From Candidatus Mailhella excrementigallinarum (GTDB taxonomy: Bacteria; Desulfobacterota; Desulfovibrionia; Desulfovibrionales; Desulfovibrionaceae): a stretch of DNA of 42,122 nt. The stretch is from positions 1-42,122 of the forward strand of contig CALUUZ010000025.1 in the NCBI GenBank assembly GCA_944324075.1, written 5' to 3'. The translations under genes were made by a program, and so were the position numbers. Positions 22,016-31,164 of the stretch are shown piece by piece. Below the pieces are notes generated by a model. It saw only the letters and a program-made list of their open reading frames with translations, did no database searches and was not told where the DNA came from. Position 1 is the stretch's first letter, and each line of letters opens with the position of its first letter.

Positions 22016-22639
22016 ATGCCCCGCTTTCGCGCCTTGAAACACGATATCCGCAAATGGCTCCGCCGTGAAGACTGGTCGCCCGCTCAGCCTCTGCCGCCCG
22101 AACTCGCGCCGGACGCCCCGGACGATGTTCGTCAGGTCGATCCCACTTCTCTGGTCGGTCCCCTGTTCGCCTGTCTGCCCGAAGGCGAGCCGCTCACGGA
22201 CAGAGCCGCCGCGGCTCTGGGGGGAGTCCTGGCTGTTCTGCGGAAGGAAAGGCCGGAAGAGGCGAAAAATGTGATCAGGCGTTTCATGTGGCATATGAAT
22301 GAGGAATCGGGCAACATCGGCTGGGGTATTCCCGAAGCATTCGGCGAAGCTCTGGCGCAGTCGCGCCTGCTGGCCGACGATTTCTACCGCGTTCTTTTCT
22401 CCTATATCCGGAACAAGGAAGGAGACAATACCTGGTGCGATTACGCGCCTCTGCGTCTTTCCTGCTATCGAGCGGTGGAACGTGTCATGGCGGTGCGGCC
22501 GGATCTGAGACATGAAGCTCTGTGTCTCCTGCATAACGCCGGAGATGATCCGGATCCCGCCTGCCGTGCTCTGGCGCGTGAGCTGTTTGAACGCTACCGC
22601 CCCGCCCCCGGAGAAACGGCGAAAAACACCTTTGTCTGA
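22016..22639 (+). CDS. Conserved hypothetical protein, helical (HEAT-like)
   Basis: 207 residues. GAGGAGATATGC precedes the ATG. The first 50 residues are Arg/Pro-rich. The rest is made of amphipathic helices in a HEAT-like pattern: AAAALGGVLAVLRKERPEEAKNVIRRFMWHMN, then GWGIPEAFGEALAQS and DPACRALARELFERY. The NEESGNIGWGIPE segment and WCDYAPLRLSCYRAVERV resemble conserved Desulfovibrionaceae proteins of the DVU0298 type, from memory only. The function is unknown. It is convergent with the DUF3343/kinase gene, with 50 bases between the two stops. Confidence 0.7.
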   Translation: MPRFRALKHDIRKWLRREDWSPAQPLPPELAPDAPDDVRQVDPTSLVGPLFACLPEGEPLTDRAAAALGGVLAVLRKERPEEAKNVIRRFMWHMNEESGNIGWGIPEAFGEALAQSRLLADDFYRVLFSYIRNKEGDNTWCDYAPLRLSCYRAVERVMAVRPDLRHEALCLLHNAGDDPDPACRALARELFERYRPAPGETAKNTFV

Positions 22640-22689
22640 TACCTGTACCAAGAGGATTTTCCATCATTCACAGGTGCGCCGCATACCTG

Positions 22690-24303
22690 TCAGTCTCCCG
22701 ACAGGATTCGCAGGGCAGCAGGTATGTGCGGCAGCAGTTCCGCCACCTGCGCGGCGGGCGCAGGTCTGGCCGCCGCCCCTGCAAGACGGTTGCAGCGTGC
22801 CGCCGCAAGTGCGGCGCTTTCCAGATCGTATCCCCGTGACAACAGGCCCGTGACCATGCCCGCAACGAAATCTCCGGTGCCGCCCATGGCCTCCATGGCG
22901 GGAACACAGGGCAAATCCACACGGGCCACGACCTCCCCTCCCCTGAACAGAATGTCGCTCGCGCCCTTGACCAGCATGCGGCGGGCACAGTTTCCATGCC
23001 GGAACGCGCGTTCGGCCAGGGAGGGAATATCTCTGTCCTCCGCAAGAATATAGCCGCGCGTGTAGAAAGGGTGCGGGGCCTTTTCATCCGCAAGAAAAGC
23101 CAGTTCCCCCGCGTCGGGAGTGAAAAGATCATAGTTCGCGGCATACCCGCTCATCTTGGCGGCGTACATGAATCCGGCGTCAGCTACTGCAAGCGGCCTT
23201 TCCTGCATTTCCTCCAAGGCCATAAGCACGCGGTTGTGCCCGTCGATATCCGGGAAAAGATAATGGAAAGTCAATCCGCCCAGCACATTGCCATCCGTCC
23301 CGGGGCCGGCTCCCCCCGAAGGCAGAATATCTTCCGCCAGCCTTTTATAAAGGGCGCGGCTTCCCGCGCCGGTTCCCTCGTCTCCCACCAGCAGGGCTTC
23401 CAGGGGCATGCGGGACGTCTCCGCTGCGCAGGCCAGGGCGGCGGCGACAAGCGCAGGGGTTCCTCTTTGCACCGGAATGCCCTGCCCGCCGGCCTGACCG
23501 TCAAGAGGCAGAAGAATCTCTCCTTCCAGATACCAGCGTCCCCGGCACAAGGGAAAGGAAGGATCGGGCACAGTGCCGCAAATCAGCCAGGGTCGTGGTT
23601 CCCCGGCCTGGCGGAGCAGCGGATGGGCGCCTCCCATATCTGCCTGCCGGACGCTGAAATCCTCTGTTTCAGGCATTTCCTCCGGATGCGTCAGCAATCG
23701 CCCGGTTTCCTCAAAAGCTTTCTGAAGCGAATAGGAACACAGGGTCCTTCCGTGCAGGCGCGGCGCTTCGGCCACCTTTTCTCCGACAGCAGAAGGAATG
23801 CCTGACGGAATCAGCCGGGTCCCCACCAGCAGCGCGGCAAGATACGGCACGTCCGGGCAGCCGCCTCCCGAAACATTTACGATGTGTCCGTCCGGCAGCT
23901 TCGTGGTCAGTTTCATATTCGCCGCACGCACCATCAGATAGTCCGCATAACGCCTGGCATGGAACAGGGATACCGGCTCCAGCAGCAGGTCATGCAGCGG
24001 TACAATCCGTACGGGGTGAAGATTCCCGTTTTCCAGGGCCGTCCGTGCGGCGAGTTCTGCCAGCAGGGGAAAAACCAGCACCATGTCGCAGCCCGTTCGC
24101 AGATCCGGCGGCGGCCCCATGACCCGGACAGGAAGTCCGCACATGCCCAGAAGTCGCTCGGCCCGGATCACTTCAGCCGTATTTTCAAATACCATGATCC
24201 CCTGCTCCGTTTCGTGCGGAGAGGGAACAGGGGGCCGCCCCCTCTCCGCCGCATGCGGAGCAGAAGAAGCAACGACCCCCAGAAGGCGCTTCCACAGACT
24301 CAT
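22690..24303 (-). CDS. Fusion of DUF3343 (putative Se/S carrier) and carbohydrate-kinase-like domain
   Basis: 537 residues. After about 35 linker residues comes a DUF3343 domain (MVFENTAEVIRAERLLGMCG to GCDMVLVFPL, residues ~37-80). The following region resembles the C-terminal kinase domain of NAD(P)H-hydrate dehydratase (YjeF-C): VLMALEEMQERPLAVADAGF, DLFTPDAGELAFLAD, MLVKGASDILF and AMGGTGDFVAGMVTGLLS near the end. Its start overlaps the tusA stop (ATGA), so it belongs to the yedE-tusA operon. DUF3343 proteins are thought to carry sulfur or selenium, so the kinase domain may modify or regulate this use; the substrate is unknown. Confidence 0.7.
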   Translation of the reverse strand: MSLWKRLLGVVASSAPHAAERGRPPVPSPHETEQGIMVFENTAEVIRAERLLGMCGLPVRVMGPPPDLRTGCDMVLVFPLLAELAARTALENGNLHPVRIVPLHDLLLEPVSLFHARRYADYLMVRAANMKLTTKLPDGHIVNVSGGGCPDVPYLAALLVGTRLIPSGIPSAVGEKVAEAPRLHGRTLCSYSLQKAFEETGRLLTHPEEMPETEDFSVRQADMGGAHPLLRQAGEPRPWLICGTVPDPSFPLCRGRWYLEGEILLPLDGQAGGQGIPVQRGTPALVAAALACAAETSRMPLEALLVGDEGTGAGSRALYKRLAEDILPSGGAGPGTDGNVLGGLTFHYLFPDIDGHNRVLMALEEMQERPLAVADAGFMYAAKMSGYAANYDLFTPDAGELAFLADEKAPHPFYTRGYILAEDRDIPSLAERAFRHGNCARRMLVKGASDILFRGGEVVARVDLPCVPAMEAMGGTGDFVAGMVTGLLSRGYDLESAALAAARCNRLAGAAARPAPAAQVAELLPHIPAALRILSGD

Positions 24304-24512
24304 CTGCGCAGTTCCAGGCGGCAGATGCCCCCGTCCAGCTCAACGGGGGTTACGGAAAAACCCTGTTTTTCAGCGGCCCGTGCCACATTCTCACGGCTGG
24401 CCTCGTTATCCGTCAGCACATCCAGTTCCCCCTCCCCAGCCCGGATCGCCTCATGCACCATAAGTACCGGCTGAGGACAGGAAAGCCCGCAGGTATTAAT
24501 TTCTTTTGTCAT
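24300..24512 (-). CDS. TusA/YedF-like sulfur or selenium carrier
   Basis: 70 residues from the ATG at 24512, with AAGGAG upstream; the longer frame to 24563 runs into yedE. The N-terminal motif CGLSCPQPVL has the CPxP signature with the active Cys12, and LDVLTDNEASRENVARAA follows. TusA-family proteins pass persulfide sulfur; next to yedE the YedF-type role with selenium is the usual view. It is placed between yedE and the DUF3343 fusion. Confidence 0.85.
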   Translation of the reverse strand: MTKEINTCGLSCPQPVLMVHEAIRAGEGELDVLTDNEASRENVARAAEKQGFSVTPVELDGGICRLELRR

Positions 24513-24523
24513 AACAGCACTCC

Positions 24524-25609
24524 TTATGCCTTTTTGCTGTTCAGAAAGCCAATCAGAAGACAAACCGCAAAGCCGATGAGTGTAGCGTGGATGCCGTAAG
24601 GTCCGATACCCGCGCCGGAACTGGCGGTGCCGAAATTATGCGCCATGGCGGCCCCGACGAGCAGACCGGTGGCAAAAACGGCCGCATCGCAATCTCCCTC
24701 CCCTGCCAGAAAGAGCTGACGCCCGGGACAGCCGCCCGCGAGGGCAAAGGCCAGGCCTGCGGTCACCATGCCGAGAAAGTTCCACAGGCCGTCGGTATGC
24801 GCCACGGGTTGATTATCAAAGCCGGGATGAAAGCCGCCAAAGGCCAGATTCATGAGAAAGGCCGCTCCCAGCATGGCAAGCAGCCCAAGAAGGAGATGCA
24901 TCTGACGGAAAAGAATGAGATCTCTGAACGCGCCCATGGTGCAGAACCGGCTGCGCTGCGCGACAAACCCGATGACCAGGGCAAGTCCGAGCGAAACAAG
25001 CAGCGGAGCATGCTGGGAACCGGGACCGGAAACGGAATAGAACAGGACGCCGCTTTTGTCCTTTCCCTCAATCTGCGGAAAGAACAGATACAGGGCAAGC
25101 AGACACAGCATGAGCAACGGAAAGAGCCAGCCAGTCAGCGTGGACTGCTGACCGCTGCGGCCGAGTGAATAGCCCCGGCGGAAGAACAGCGTTCCCACGC
25201 CGATTCCCGTGAACAGGCCGGCCAGACCAAGAAGGGCGTTGAGGTCCCCGCCTGCAAGGCGCAGCACGGCGCGCCACGGACACCCCAGAAAGACCAGTGC
25301 GCCCATGGCGGCGATAATGCCGAGCATGAAACGCGTAATGGGAGACGACCCTCCGCGCGCCCTGAAATTGCCGAAAGCCAGAGCCGCGCACAGGGAGCCG
25401 AGTACCAGGCCGATGATCTCGGGGCGCAGATACTGGACAATGGCCGCACGGTGCAGACCGAGCGCCCCGGCCATGTCGCGCTCAAAACAGGCCACGCAAA
25501 TGCCCATATTGGGAGGGTTGCCGTTGAGCTGAAGGACAACGGCCAGAATGCCGATAACGGCACCGGTGGCCACAATGCCCGCTGTTGTGGCAAAAAAGTT
25601 GCTTTTCAT
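24524..25609 (-). CDS. yedE: YedE-family selenium/thiosulfate membrane transporter
   Basis: 361 residues from the ATG at 25609, which has AGGAGAAAGC before it; the frame stays open upstream to 26173, but that part has low-complexity Arg-rich composition and no start signal. About ten membrane segments. YedE/YeeE motifs are GICVACFERDMAGALGLH, VFLGCPWRAVLRLAGGDLNA, FVAQRSRFCTMGAFRDL and FALAGGCPGRQLFLAGEGD, which contain the conserved Cys of the transport path. It is the first gene of a three-gene operon with the TusA and DUF3343 proteins, a set associated with selenium use. Confidence 0.85.
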   Translation of the reverse strand: MKSNFFATTAGIVATGAVIGILAVVLQLNGNPPNMGICVACFERDMAGALGLHRAAIVQYLRPEIIGLVLGSLCAALAFGNFRARGGSSPITRFMLGIIAAMGALVFLGCPWRAVLRLAGGDLNALLGLAGLFTGIGVGTLFFRRGYSLGRSGQQSTLTGWLFPLLMLCLLALYLFFPQIEGKDKSGVLFYSVSGPGSQHAPLLVSLGLALVIGFVAQRSRFCTMGAFRDLILFRQMHLLLGLLAMLGAAFLMNLAFGGFHPGFDNQPVAHTDGLWNFLGMVTAGLAFALAGGCPGRQLFLAGEGDCDAAVFATGLLVGAAMAHNFGTASSGAGIGPYGIHATLIGFAVCLLIGFLNSKKA

Positions 25610-26387
25610 GCTTTCTCCTCTGAAAGTCCGAAAGGTGGACGAGTGTGCAACACGGCTTGTAAACCATGTTCGGCCGGTCCGCCCGGAAATCAGGGGAGAA
25701 GAAAAGGGGGAATCAACTGCCCGCAGACGCCGGAACAGCTCTTTTCCTCCATCCGCGCGGACAATGAGGGGACCACTCCCGGTGGCACCCGGCACAGCCG
25801 CATCAAAGATACAGAAAAACCATGTTCCGACCTCGCTGAAAAAATATGTTCCATCTTTATCAAAACCTGCTCCGCAGTCAAGAAGCCCCCAGGAAACGCT
25901 CTGTTGCAGAACAGCGTTGAGGCTGTTCGCGGGACGTACGGTTTTGCCCCGGCAGCGAGGCGGCAACATCCGTTGCCGCAAAGGCTCCGCTCTGCGGGAC
26001 ACTGCCCGCATCACTTCCTGACGACGCTCGATCAGCCTTGCGGATACTCGCTCCCGCTCGCGTTTTGTGCGGAAAATGCTGCGTCGTACCCGCGGACCCT
26101 TCCATGCCGACGACCATGCAGCGGGGGCGTCATCTCTGCTCTCGATGCATGTAAGCCTTGCCCTGCCCGGCAACAGACAAGGCCCCTCGGGAAGGCCGCC
26201 GCCTGGTCGGCCTCAAAGCTCTCTGCGCCCGCGCCTCCGGCGCTCGAAGGATATTTTCGGCATTCCCCTGCAACACAGCCCTTGAAAATACCTGCTGCAA
26301 AGTGCTGCCGATGACGCTTTTCCTTCCCTTCCCGCGCGCTGCGCTGCAGGCTGGCTGAAATATAATGTTACAAAAACAAAAATACCA
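25610..26387. other. Region without a recognised gene
   Basis: GC-rich DNA upstream of yedE. The yedE frame is open through most of it on the minus strand, and open frames exist on the plus strand, but none has a good ribosome-binding site or a recognisable protein. It may hold a yedE leader. No known riboswitch was recognised by eye. Confidence 0.4.
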
Positions 26388-26412
26388 TAATATATTGATA
26401 TTATACAATATT
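26388..26412. promoter_or_regulatory. AT-rich dyad upstream of the efflux operon
   Basis: TAATATATTGAT (26388-26399) and ATACAATATT (26403-26412) form an imperfect dyad. Both words occur again upstream of the sigma-54 promoter of the reductase genes (37966-37977 and 37922-37931). They stand out in GC-rich DNA and may be binding sites of a shared regulator. Confidence 0.4.
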
Positions 26413-26433
26413 ATTTACCACTCCTCGACGTGC

Positions 26434-26465
26434 GGCTTGACAAGCGCAACCCAACAAATTGTATT
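26434..26465 (+). promoter_or_regulatory. Promoter of the efflux operon
   Basis: TTGACA (26437-26442), 17 bases, TGTATT (26460-26465). The same place also has GG-N10-GC (26434-26447), a weak sigma-54 pattern. The leader to the start codon would be about 150 bases in the first case. Confidence 0.5.
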
Positions 26466-26621
26466 AGGAGAACACAAACACGTATCTGAAGCTGTTCAGA
26501 GCTCCAGGAGGCGCAAGGTTCATTTCCGTTTTCGTCCTCCTCAGGACATTCATGCCGGCGCAGGAACCGCGTCTCCCCAGAGGCTGTTCTGCCATAACCT
26601 GTTCATTCAAGGATACTTTTC

Positions 26622-27764
26622 ATGCATATGCCCCGTCATCCCGTATTCTGCGCCCTGCTCGCCGGTTCTCTCTGCCTGACGGCCTGCTCCGGAGAACAGA
26701 AGAAGGAACAGCGCGCCCCCAAACCGGCGCTGGTCACCGTCACCGAAGCCCGCCTGCTTGACGTGCCCTCCACCATTGACGCTGTAGGCACGGTGGAAGC
26801 CTCGGCTACAGTGACGCTCGTTTCCCGTGTGAGCGGAGAACTGATGGAAGTTCTGGTACGGGAAGGCCAGCATGTCAAAAAGGATGATCTGCTTTTCGTC
26901 ATCGACAAAAGGCCTGCGGAAATCGCGCTGCACCAGGTGCTCGCGCAGCTCGAAAGCGACAGGGCCAAACTGGTCAAGGCCGAACAGGATCTGACACGCT
27001 CGCAGAAGCTGACCAGAGGAGGCTTTACCAGCGCCGCGCAGAATGACGAGGCCCGCGTGGCCGCCATCGGCTACCGGGCCGCAGTCAAGGTGGACGAGGC
27101 GGCAGTGGAGCAGGCGCGGCTCAACCTTTCCTACTGCGAAATCCGCGCGCCCATGGACGGCCGCGCCGGCGTCATTCAGGTGGATCCGGGCAACATTGTC
27201 ACGGCGCATACCCAGCCGCTTCTTATCATTGATGAAACAGCGCCGGTGGATGTGACCTTTTCCGTGCCGGAGCGGTATCTGCCCGAAGTGCGCGGGCTCG
27301 CATCCGAATCCAGCCTCAGGGTCACGGCGCGGACCAAGGACGATACGGAAAGCGAAGGAGAACTTACCTTCATCGGCAATGTGGACAGCGCCACGGGAAC
27401 GGTTCCCCTCAAGGCGCGCTTCCCCAATACCGACGGCAAAATGTGGCCCGGCGAATACGCCCGCATCACCCTGCGTCTGCGTCTGCTGAAAGATGCGGTC
27501 ACTGTTCCGTCCCGGGCCGTGACCATCGGACCGGATGGAACCTTTGTCTATGTGGTGGGCGACGACATGAAGGCCCGTTACCGCCTGGTCTCCACCAGCG
27601 TTGAGCACAATGGCGTCAGCGTGGTGACCGGAGGGCTTGAGGCAGGGGAAAAGGTCGTGATGGAAGGGCATGTCCGCCTTGCGGACGGAATAGACGTACG
27701 CTTTCCCTCTGTGCGGACGCAAGCGGAGGACAAGCAGCCTGCTACCCCCGGAGCCGCTTCATGA
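26622..27764 (+). CDS. RND efflux periplasmic adaptor (membrane fusion lipoprotein)
   Basis: 380 residues with lipobox CLTAC (Cys22). The HlyD-type order follows: a barrel-sandwich half with VEASATVTLVSRVSGEL and VREGQHVKKDDLLFVIDKRP, a coiled-coil hairpin (residues ~105-165), INLSYCEIRAPMDGRAGVIQVDPGN, a beta barrel, and a membrane-proximal domain with TVPSRAVTIGPDGTFVYVV. It joins the RND pump to an outer-membrane channel, which is not encoded here. AAGGA lies 9 bases before the first ATG; a second in-frame ATG stands two codons later. It overlaps the pump gene by 4 bases. Confidence 0.9.
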   Translation: MHMPRHPVFCALLAGSLCLTACSGEQKKEQRAPKPALVTVTEARLLDVPSTIDAVGTVEASATVTLVSRVSGELMEVLVREGQHVKKDDLLFVIDKRPAEIALHQVLAQLESDRAKLVKAEQDLTRSQKLTRGGFTSAAQNDEARVAAIGYRAAVKVDEAAVEQARLNLSYCEIRAPMDGRAGVIQVDPGNIVTAHTQPLLIIDETAPVDVTFSVPERYLPEVRGLASESSLRVTARTKDDTESEGELTFIGNVDSATGTVPLKARFPNTDGKMWPGEYARITLRLRLLKDAVTVPSRAVTIGPDGTFVYVVGDDMKARYRLVSTSVEHNGVSVVTGGLEAGEKVVMEGHVRLADGIDVRFPSVRTQAEDKQPATPGAAS

Positions 27765-30700
27765 ACATGTCGGCGATTTTCATCAGGCGCCCGGTGGCAA
27801 CCACCCTGCTCATGGCGGGAATACTCATCTTCGGTCTGCTGAGTTATACGCTTCTGCCGCTCAACGACATGCCCAATGTGGAGTATCCCTACATCATCGT
27901 CATAGGGGAAATGTCCGGCGCCGACCCCGAAACCATGGCAACTTCGGTGGCCAAGCCGCTGGAGAAGCAGATTTCCGGCATTGCGGGCATCAAGAGTCTC
28001 AAATCCACCAACAAGCAGGGCCGCACCATGGTCATGATCGAGTTTGAACTCGATCGGGATATCGACGGCGCCGCCCTGGACGTACAGTCCGCCATTTCCC
28101 AGGCCTATTCGCGCATGCCCGACACCATGACCGAACAGCCGCGCTTCATCAAGATCAACCCCGACTCCCTGCCCGTCCTGCAAATCGCCCTGACTTCCAG
28201 GTCCCTGACGCCGCAGGAGCTTACCCAGTATGCGGAAACCTATATTTCCCAGCGCCTTTCCATGGTGAACGGCGTTTCCAAAACTGAAGTGCGCGGCGCG
28301 AAACGCTTTGCCGTGCGCGTGCAGCTTGACCCGGCCCTCATGGTGGCGCGCGACGTCAGCATGGACGAAATTTCGGCCGCGGTACAGGATGCCAATGTCA
28401 CCCTGCCCACAGGAACGCTGGACGGGCAGACGCGCATCCGCAACATCAAGGCTTCCGGCGAGATGCGCACGGCGGAGGAATTCGGCCGGATCATCGTGGC
28501 CTGGCGCAACGGCGCCCCCGTGCGCATGGAAGATGTGGCGCTGGTGGAAGACGGCGTGGAAGACACCAAGCAGGCCAGCTGGGTCAGCGGAGAAAACGGC
28601 GTCATCGTGCAGGTGACGCGCCAGCCCGGCGGCAATACCGTGCAGGTGGTGCGCGATATCCTCGATATTCTGCCGTCCATTGACGAATCTCTGCCGCCGT
28701 CCATTCAGATGGCAGTGATGGAAGACAGTTCCATCCCCATTCAGGATTCCGTGGATGAGGTGCAGTTTACCCTCATTCTGACCATATTTCTGGTTATAGC
28801 CGTCATTTATCTTTTTCTGCACGACGTCAGGGCGACCGTCATTCCCAGCCTCGCCGTGCCGCTTTCCATTGTGGCGACCTATGCCTTCATGTTTGCGGCG
28901 GGCTTCAGCCTCGACAACCTTTCCCTCATGGCGCTCATTCTGGTGGTGGGTTTCGTGGTGGATGACGCCATTGTCATGCTGGAAAACATCGTCCGCCACC
29001 GGGAAATGGGCAAATCCGCGTGGCAGGCCGCCATGGACGGATCGGGCGAAGTGGGTTTCACCATCATGTCCATGACCATTTCTCTGGCCGCCGTCTTCAT
29101 CCCCCTGCTCTTCATGCCGGGCGTGGCCGGACGTATGTTCGTGGAATTCGCAGCCGTCATCATCATCGCGGTGAGCGTTTCCCTGTTCATCGCCATCAGC
29201 CTGACCCCCATGCTCAGCGCCAAGTTTCTGACTGACGCGTCGGTTCATGTGAAAGACAGCCGCTTCAGGGCAGCCATGGAAAACGCCTTCAATCGTCTGC
29301 TGCGCGGCTATGAGACCAGCCTGCATTTTGTCATGCGGCACCGCTTTGCGACCTTTGCCGCATCTCTGGGCCTCATTGCCGCCACAGGCGTACTGGCTGC
29401 ACACATGCCCACGGGGTTCTTCCCGGCCATGGACGGCGGCCGTATCCGCATCACCACCAGAGCGGAGGAATCCATCTCCTTCACCGCCCTGGCCGAGGCG
29501 CAGCGCGGCCTGCACCCCATCATCGCGGCCGATCCCGCCGTTGACAGCTATCTTTCCACCGTGGGAGGCGGAACGCGCGGGGAAACCAACTCCGGCAACA
29601 TCACCGTGCGCCTCAAACCGATCAAGGAACGCGACCATATCGACGTCGTCATCAACCGCCTGCGCGCTGCGCTCGGCGATAATCCCACCCTCAATGTGTA
29701 CGTTCAGAACGCGGACAGCCGGGGTGCGGGCGGCTCCGGAGGCCAGTACACCTATACGCTGGTCGGCACGGACAGTGCGGACCTCTACCCCGCCGCGCAG
29801 AAACTGGAAAAAGCCCTCAAGGGAACCGCGAGCGTGCGTGACGTTGGAACGGACCTCCAGCTCATGAATCCCACCATCCGGCTGGATATCGACCGGGACA
29901 AGGCGGGGATGCTCGGTATTACCCTGAGGCAGATCGAGAACGCGCTGTATTCGGCGTTCGGAACACGCCAGATATCCACCATTTACACGGACGTCAGCGA
30001 CTATACGGTCAAGCTGGAAGTGCTGCCCGACCTCCAGGATTCCGCTTCGGTGCTGTCCTCCATTTACCTGCGTTCCGACAGGGGGGCGCTGGTTCCTCTG
30101 GACACGCTCGTCACCTACAGAAACGAGGCCGGCCCCCTGACCGTCAACCATCAGGGGCAGTTCCCCGCCGTGAACGTCAGCTTCAATATCTCTCCCGGCT
30201 ACGCCATGGGCGACGCCATGCGGGATGTGGAGGACACGGCGGAAACCATTCTGCCCGATACCGTGACAGGCAGCTTCACCGGAACCGCCCAGGACTTCCA
30301 GTCCTCTGTCGTCAGCATGATCCTACTGATCATCGTGGCTCTGGTGCTCATCTATATTGTACTCGGCATTCTGTATGAAAGCTTCATCCATCCCATCACC
30401 ATTCTGTCTGGCCTGCCTTCGGCGGGATTCGGCGCCATGCTCCTGCTCTGGATATTCAATCTCGAACTGGACATGATGGCCTTTGTAGGCATCATCATGC
30501 TCATCGGCATTGTCAAAAAAAACGCGATCATGGTCCTCGACTTCTCACTGGAAGCAGAACGGAAGGAACATCTTGCTCCCGAAGAGGCAGTAATCAAGGG
30601 ATGCCTCGTCCGCTTCCGCCCCATTCTCATGACCACTCTGGCCGCGGTTATGGGCGCTCTGCCTCTGGCCATCGGCATGGGAGCCACCGGAGCGGACATG

Positions 30701-30874
30701 CGCCGCCCCATCGGCATCTGCGTGGCGGGAGGACTGATCTTCTCTCAGATCGTTACCCTGTATATCACTCCCGTCTATTATGTGTACCTTGACCATTTCG
30801 GCAACTGGACGACGCGGAAACTCCGCCGCATCCTTCGGGGTTCCCTGGCCGAAGCCCCCGACACGGAGGGATAA
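27761..30874 (+). CDS. RND efflux transporter (HAE1/MdtB-like)
   Basis: 1037 residues, normal for the family. The first helix starts near residue 12, and a large periplasmic loop contains ADPETMATSVAKPLEKQI and SGENGVIVQVTRQPGGNTV. The proton-relay helix has VVGFVVDDAIVMLENIVRH with the Asp-Asp pair, and the second half repeats this plan, with IMLIGIVKKNAIMVLDF near the end. It exports amphiphilic compounds with proton import. The start overlaps the adaptor stop. Shape and motifs fit the MdtB/MdtC group more than AcrB, by eye only. Confidence 0.9.
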   Translation: MNMSAIFIRRPVATTLLMAGILIFGLLSYTLLPLNDMPNVEYPYIIVIGEMSGADPETMATSVAKPLEKQISGIAGIKSLKSTNKQGRTMVMIEFELDRDIDGAALDVQSAISQAYSRMPDTMTEQPRFIKINPDSLPVLQIALTSRSLTPQELTQYAETYISQRLSMVNGVSKTEVRGAKRFAVRVQLDPALMVARDVSMDEISAAVQDANVTLPTGTLDGQTRIRNIKASGEMRTAEEFGRIIVAWRNGAPVRMEDVALVEDGVEDTKQASWVSGENGVIVQVTRQPGGNTVQVVRDILDILPSIDESLPPSIQMAVMEDSSIPIQDSVDEVQFTLILTIFLVIAVIYLFLHDVRATVIPSLAVPLSIVATYAFMFAAGFSLDNLSLMALILVVGFVVDDAIVMLENIVRHREMGKSAWQAAMDGSGEVGFTIMSMTISLAAVFIPLLFMPGVAGRMFVEFAAVIIIAVSVSLFIAISLTPMLSAKFLTDASVHVKDSRFRAAMENAFNRLLRGYETSLHFVMRHRFATFAASLGLIAATGVLAAHMPTGFFPAMDGGRIRITTRAEESISFTALAEAQRGLHPIIAADPAVDSYLSTVGGGTRGETNSGNITVRLKPIKERDHIDVVINRLRAALGDNPTLNVYVQNADSRGAGGSGGQYTYTLVGTDSADLYPAAQKLEKALKGTASVRDVGTDLQLMNPTIRLDIDRDKAGMLGITLRQIENALYSAFGTRQISTIYTDVSDYTVKLEVLPDLQDSASVLSSIYLRSDRGALVPLDTLVTYRNEAGPLTVNHQGQFPAVNVSFNISPGYAMGDAMRDVEDTAETILPDTVTGSFTGTAQDFQSSVVSMILLIIVALVLIYIVLGILYESFIHPITILSGLPSAGFGAMLLLWIFNLELDMMAFVGIIMLIGIVKKNAIMVLDFSLEAERKEHLAPEEAVIKGCLVRFRPILMTTLAAVMGALPLAIGMGATGADMRRPIGICVAGGLIFSQIVTLYITPVYYVYLDHFGNWTTRKLRRILRGSLAEAPDTEG

Positions 30875-30981
30875 GCCCCAGCAGCGGACTTCCATGAGTT
30901 TCATCCCGGATAACCGCAACAATATCTTGAAAGACAGACAAAGCAACGGTATTGTGACTGCCGGTCAGTCATGCTGCTTGT

Positions 30982-31010
30982 CCGCTCAGGGGAAATGATA
31001 TGAAGAGCGG
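30982..31010 (+). promoter_or_regulatory. Hairpin in the lplA leader
   Basis: CCGCTC (30982-30987) pairs with GAGCGG (31005-31010). The 290-base gap before lplA contains further short inverted segments between 31010 and 31065. It could be a structured leader, but no known riboswitch was recognised. Confidence 0.3.
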
Positions 31011-31164
31011 GGTTCTCCGGCAGGCGATTCCCTCCGGTCACCCGCAAGCCTTGCCCGACCGATGCCCGTTTTCTGCTCCGCCGGAACGGATACGGCGCGC
31101 GGCAATCACCCGTCATGCTTGAACAGTGACGAACGCCTCCCTCCCGAGGATAAGGATTTCCCCA

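Noticed and set aside
25700-25870. Possible cobalamin or molybdenum riboswitch in the yedE leader
   Set aside because: Short GGTGCC- and GCCACC-like words occur, but the conserved core order of these riboswitches is not seen.
24524-26173. 549-aa version of YedE starting at 26173
   Set aside because: The first ~190 residues are Arg-rich and low in recognisable structure; a strong AGGAG site precedes the ATG at 25609, which gives the normal family length.
27578-30151. 857-aa open frame antisense to the RND genes
   Set aside because: A His/Gly/Asp-rich shadow of a GC-rich coding strand; the RND protein on the other strand has all family motifs.
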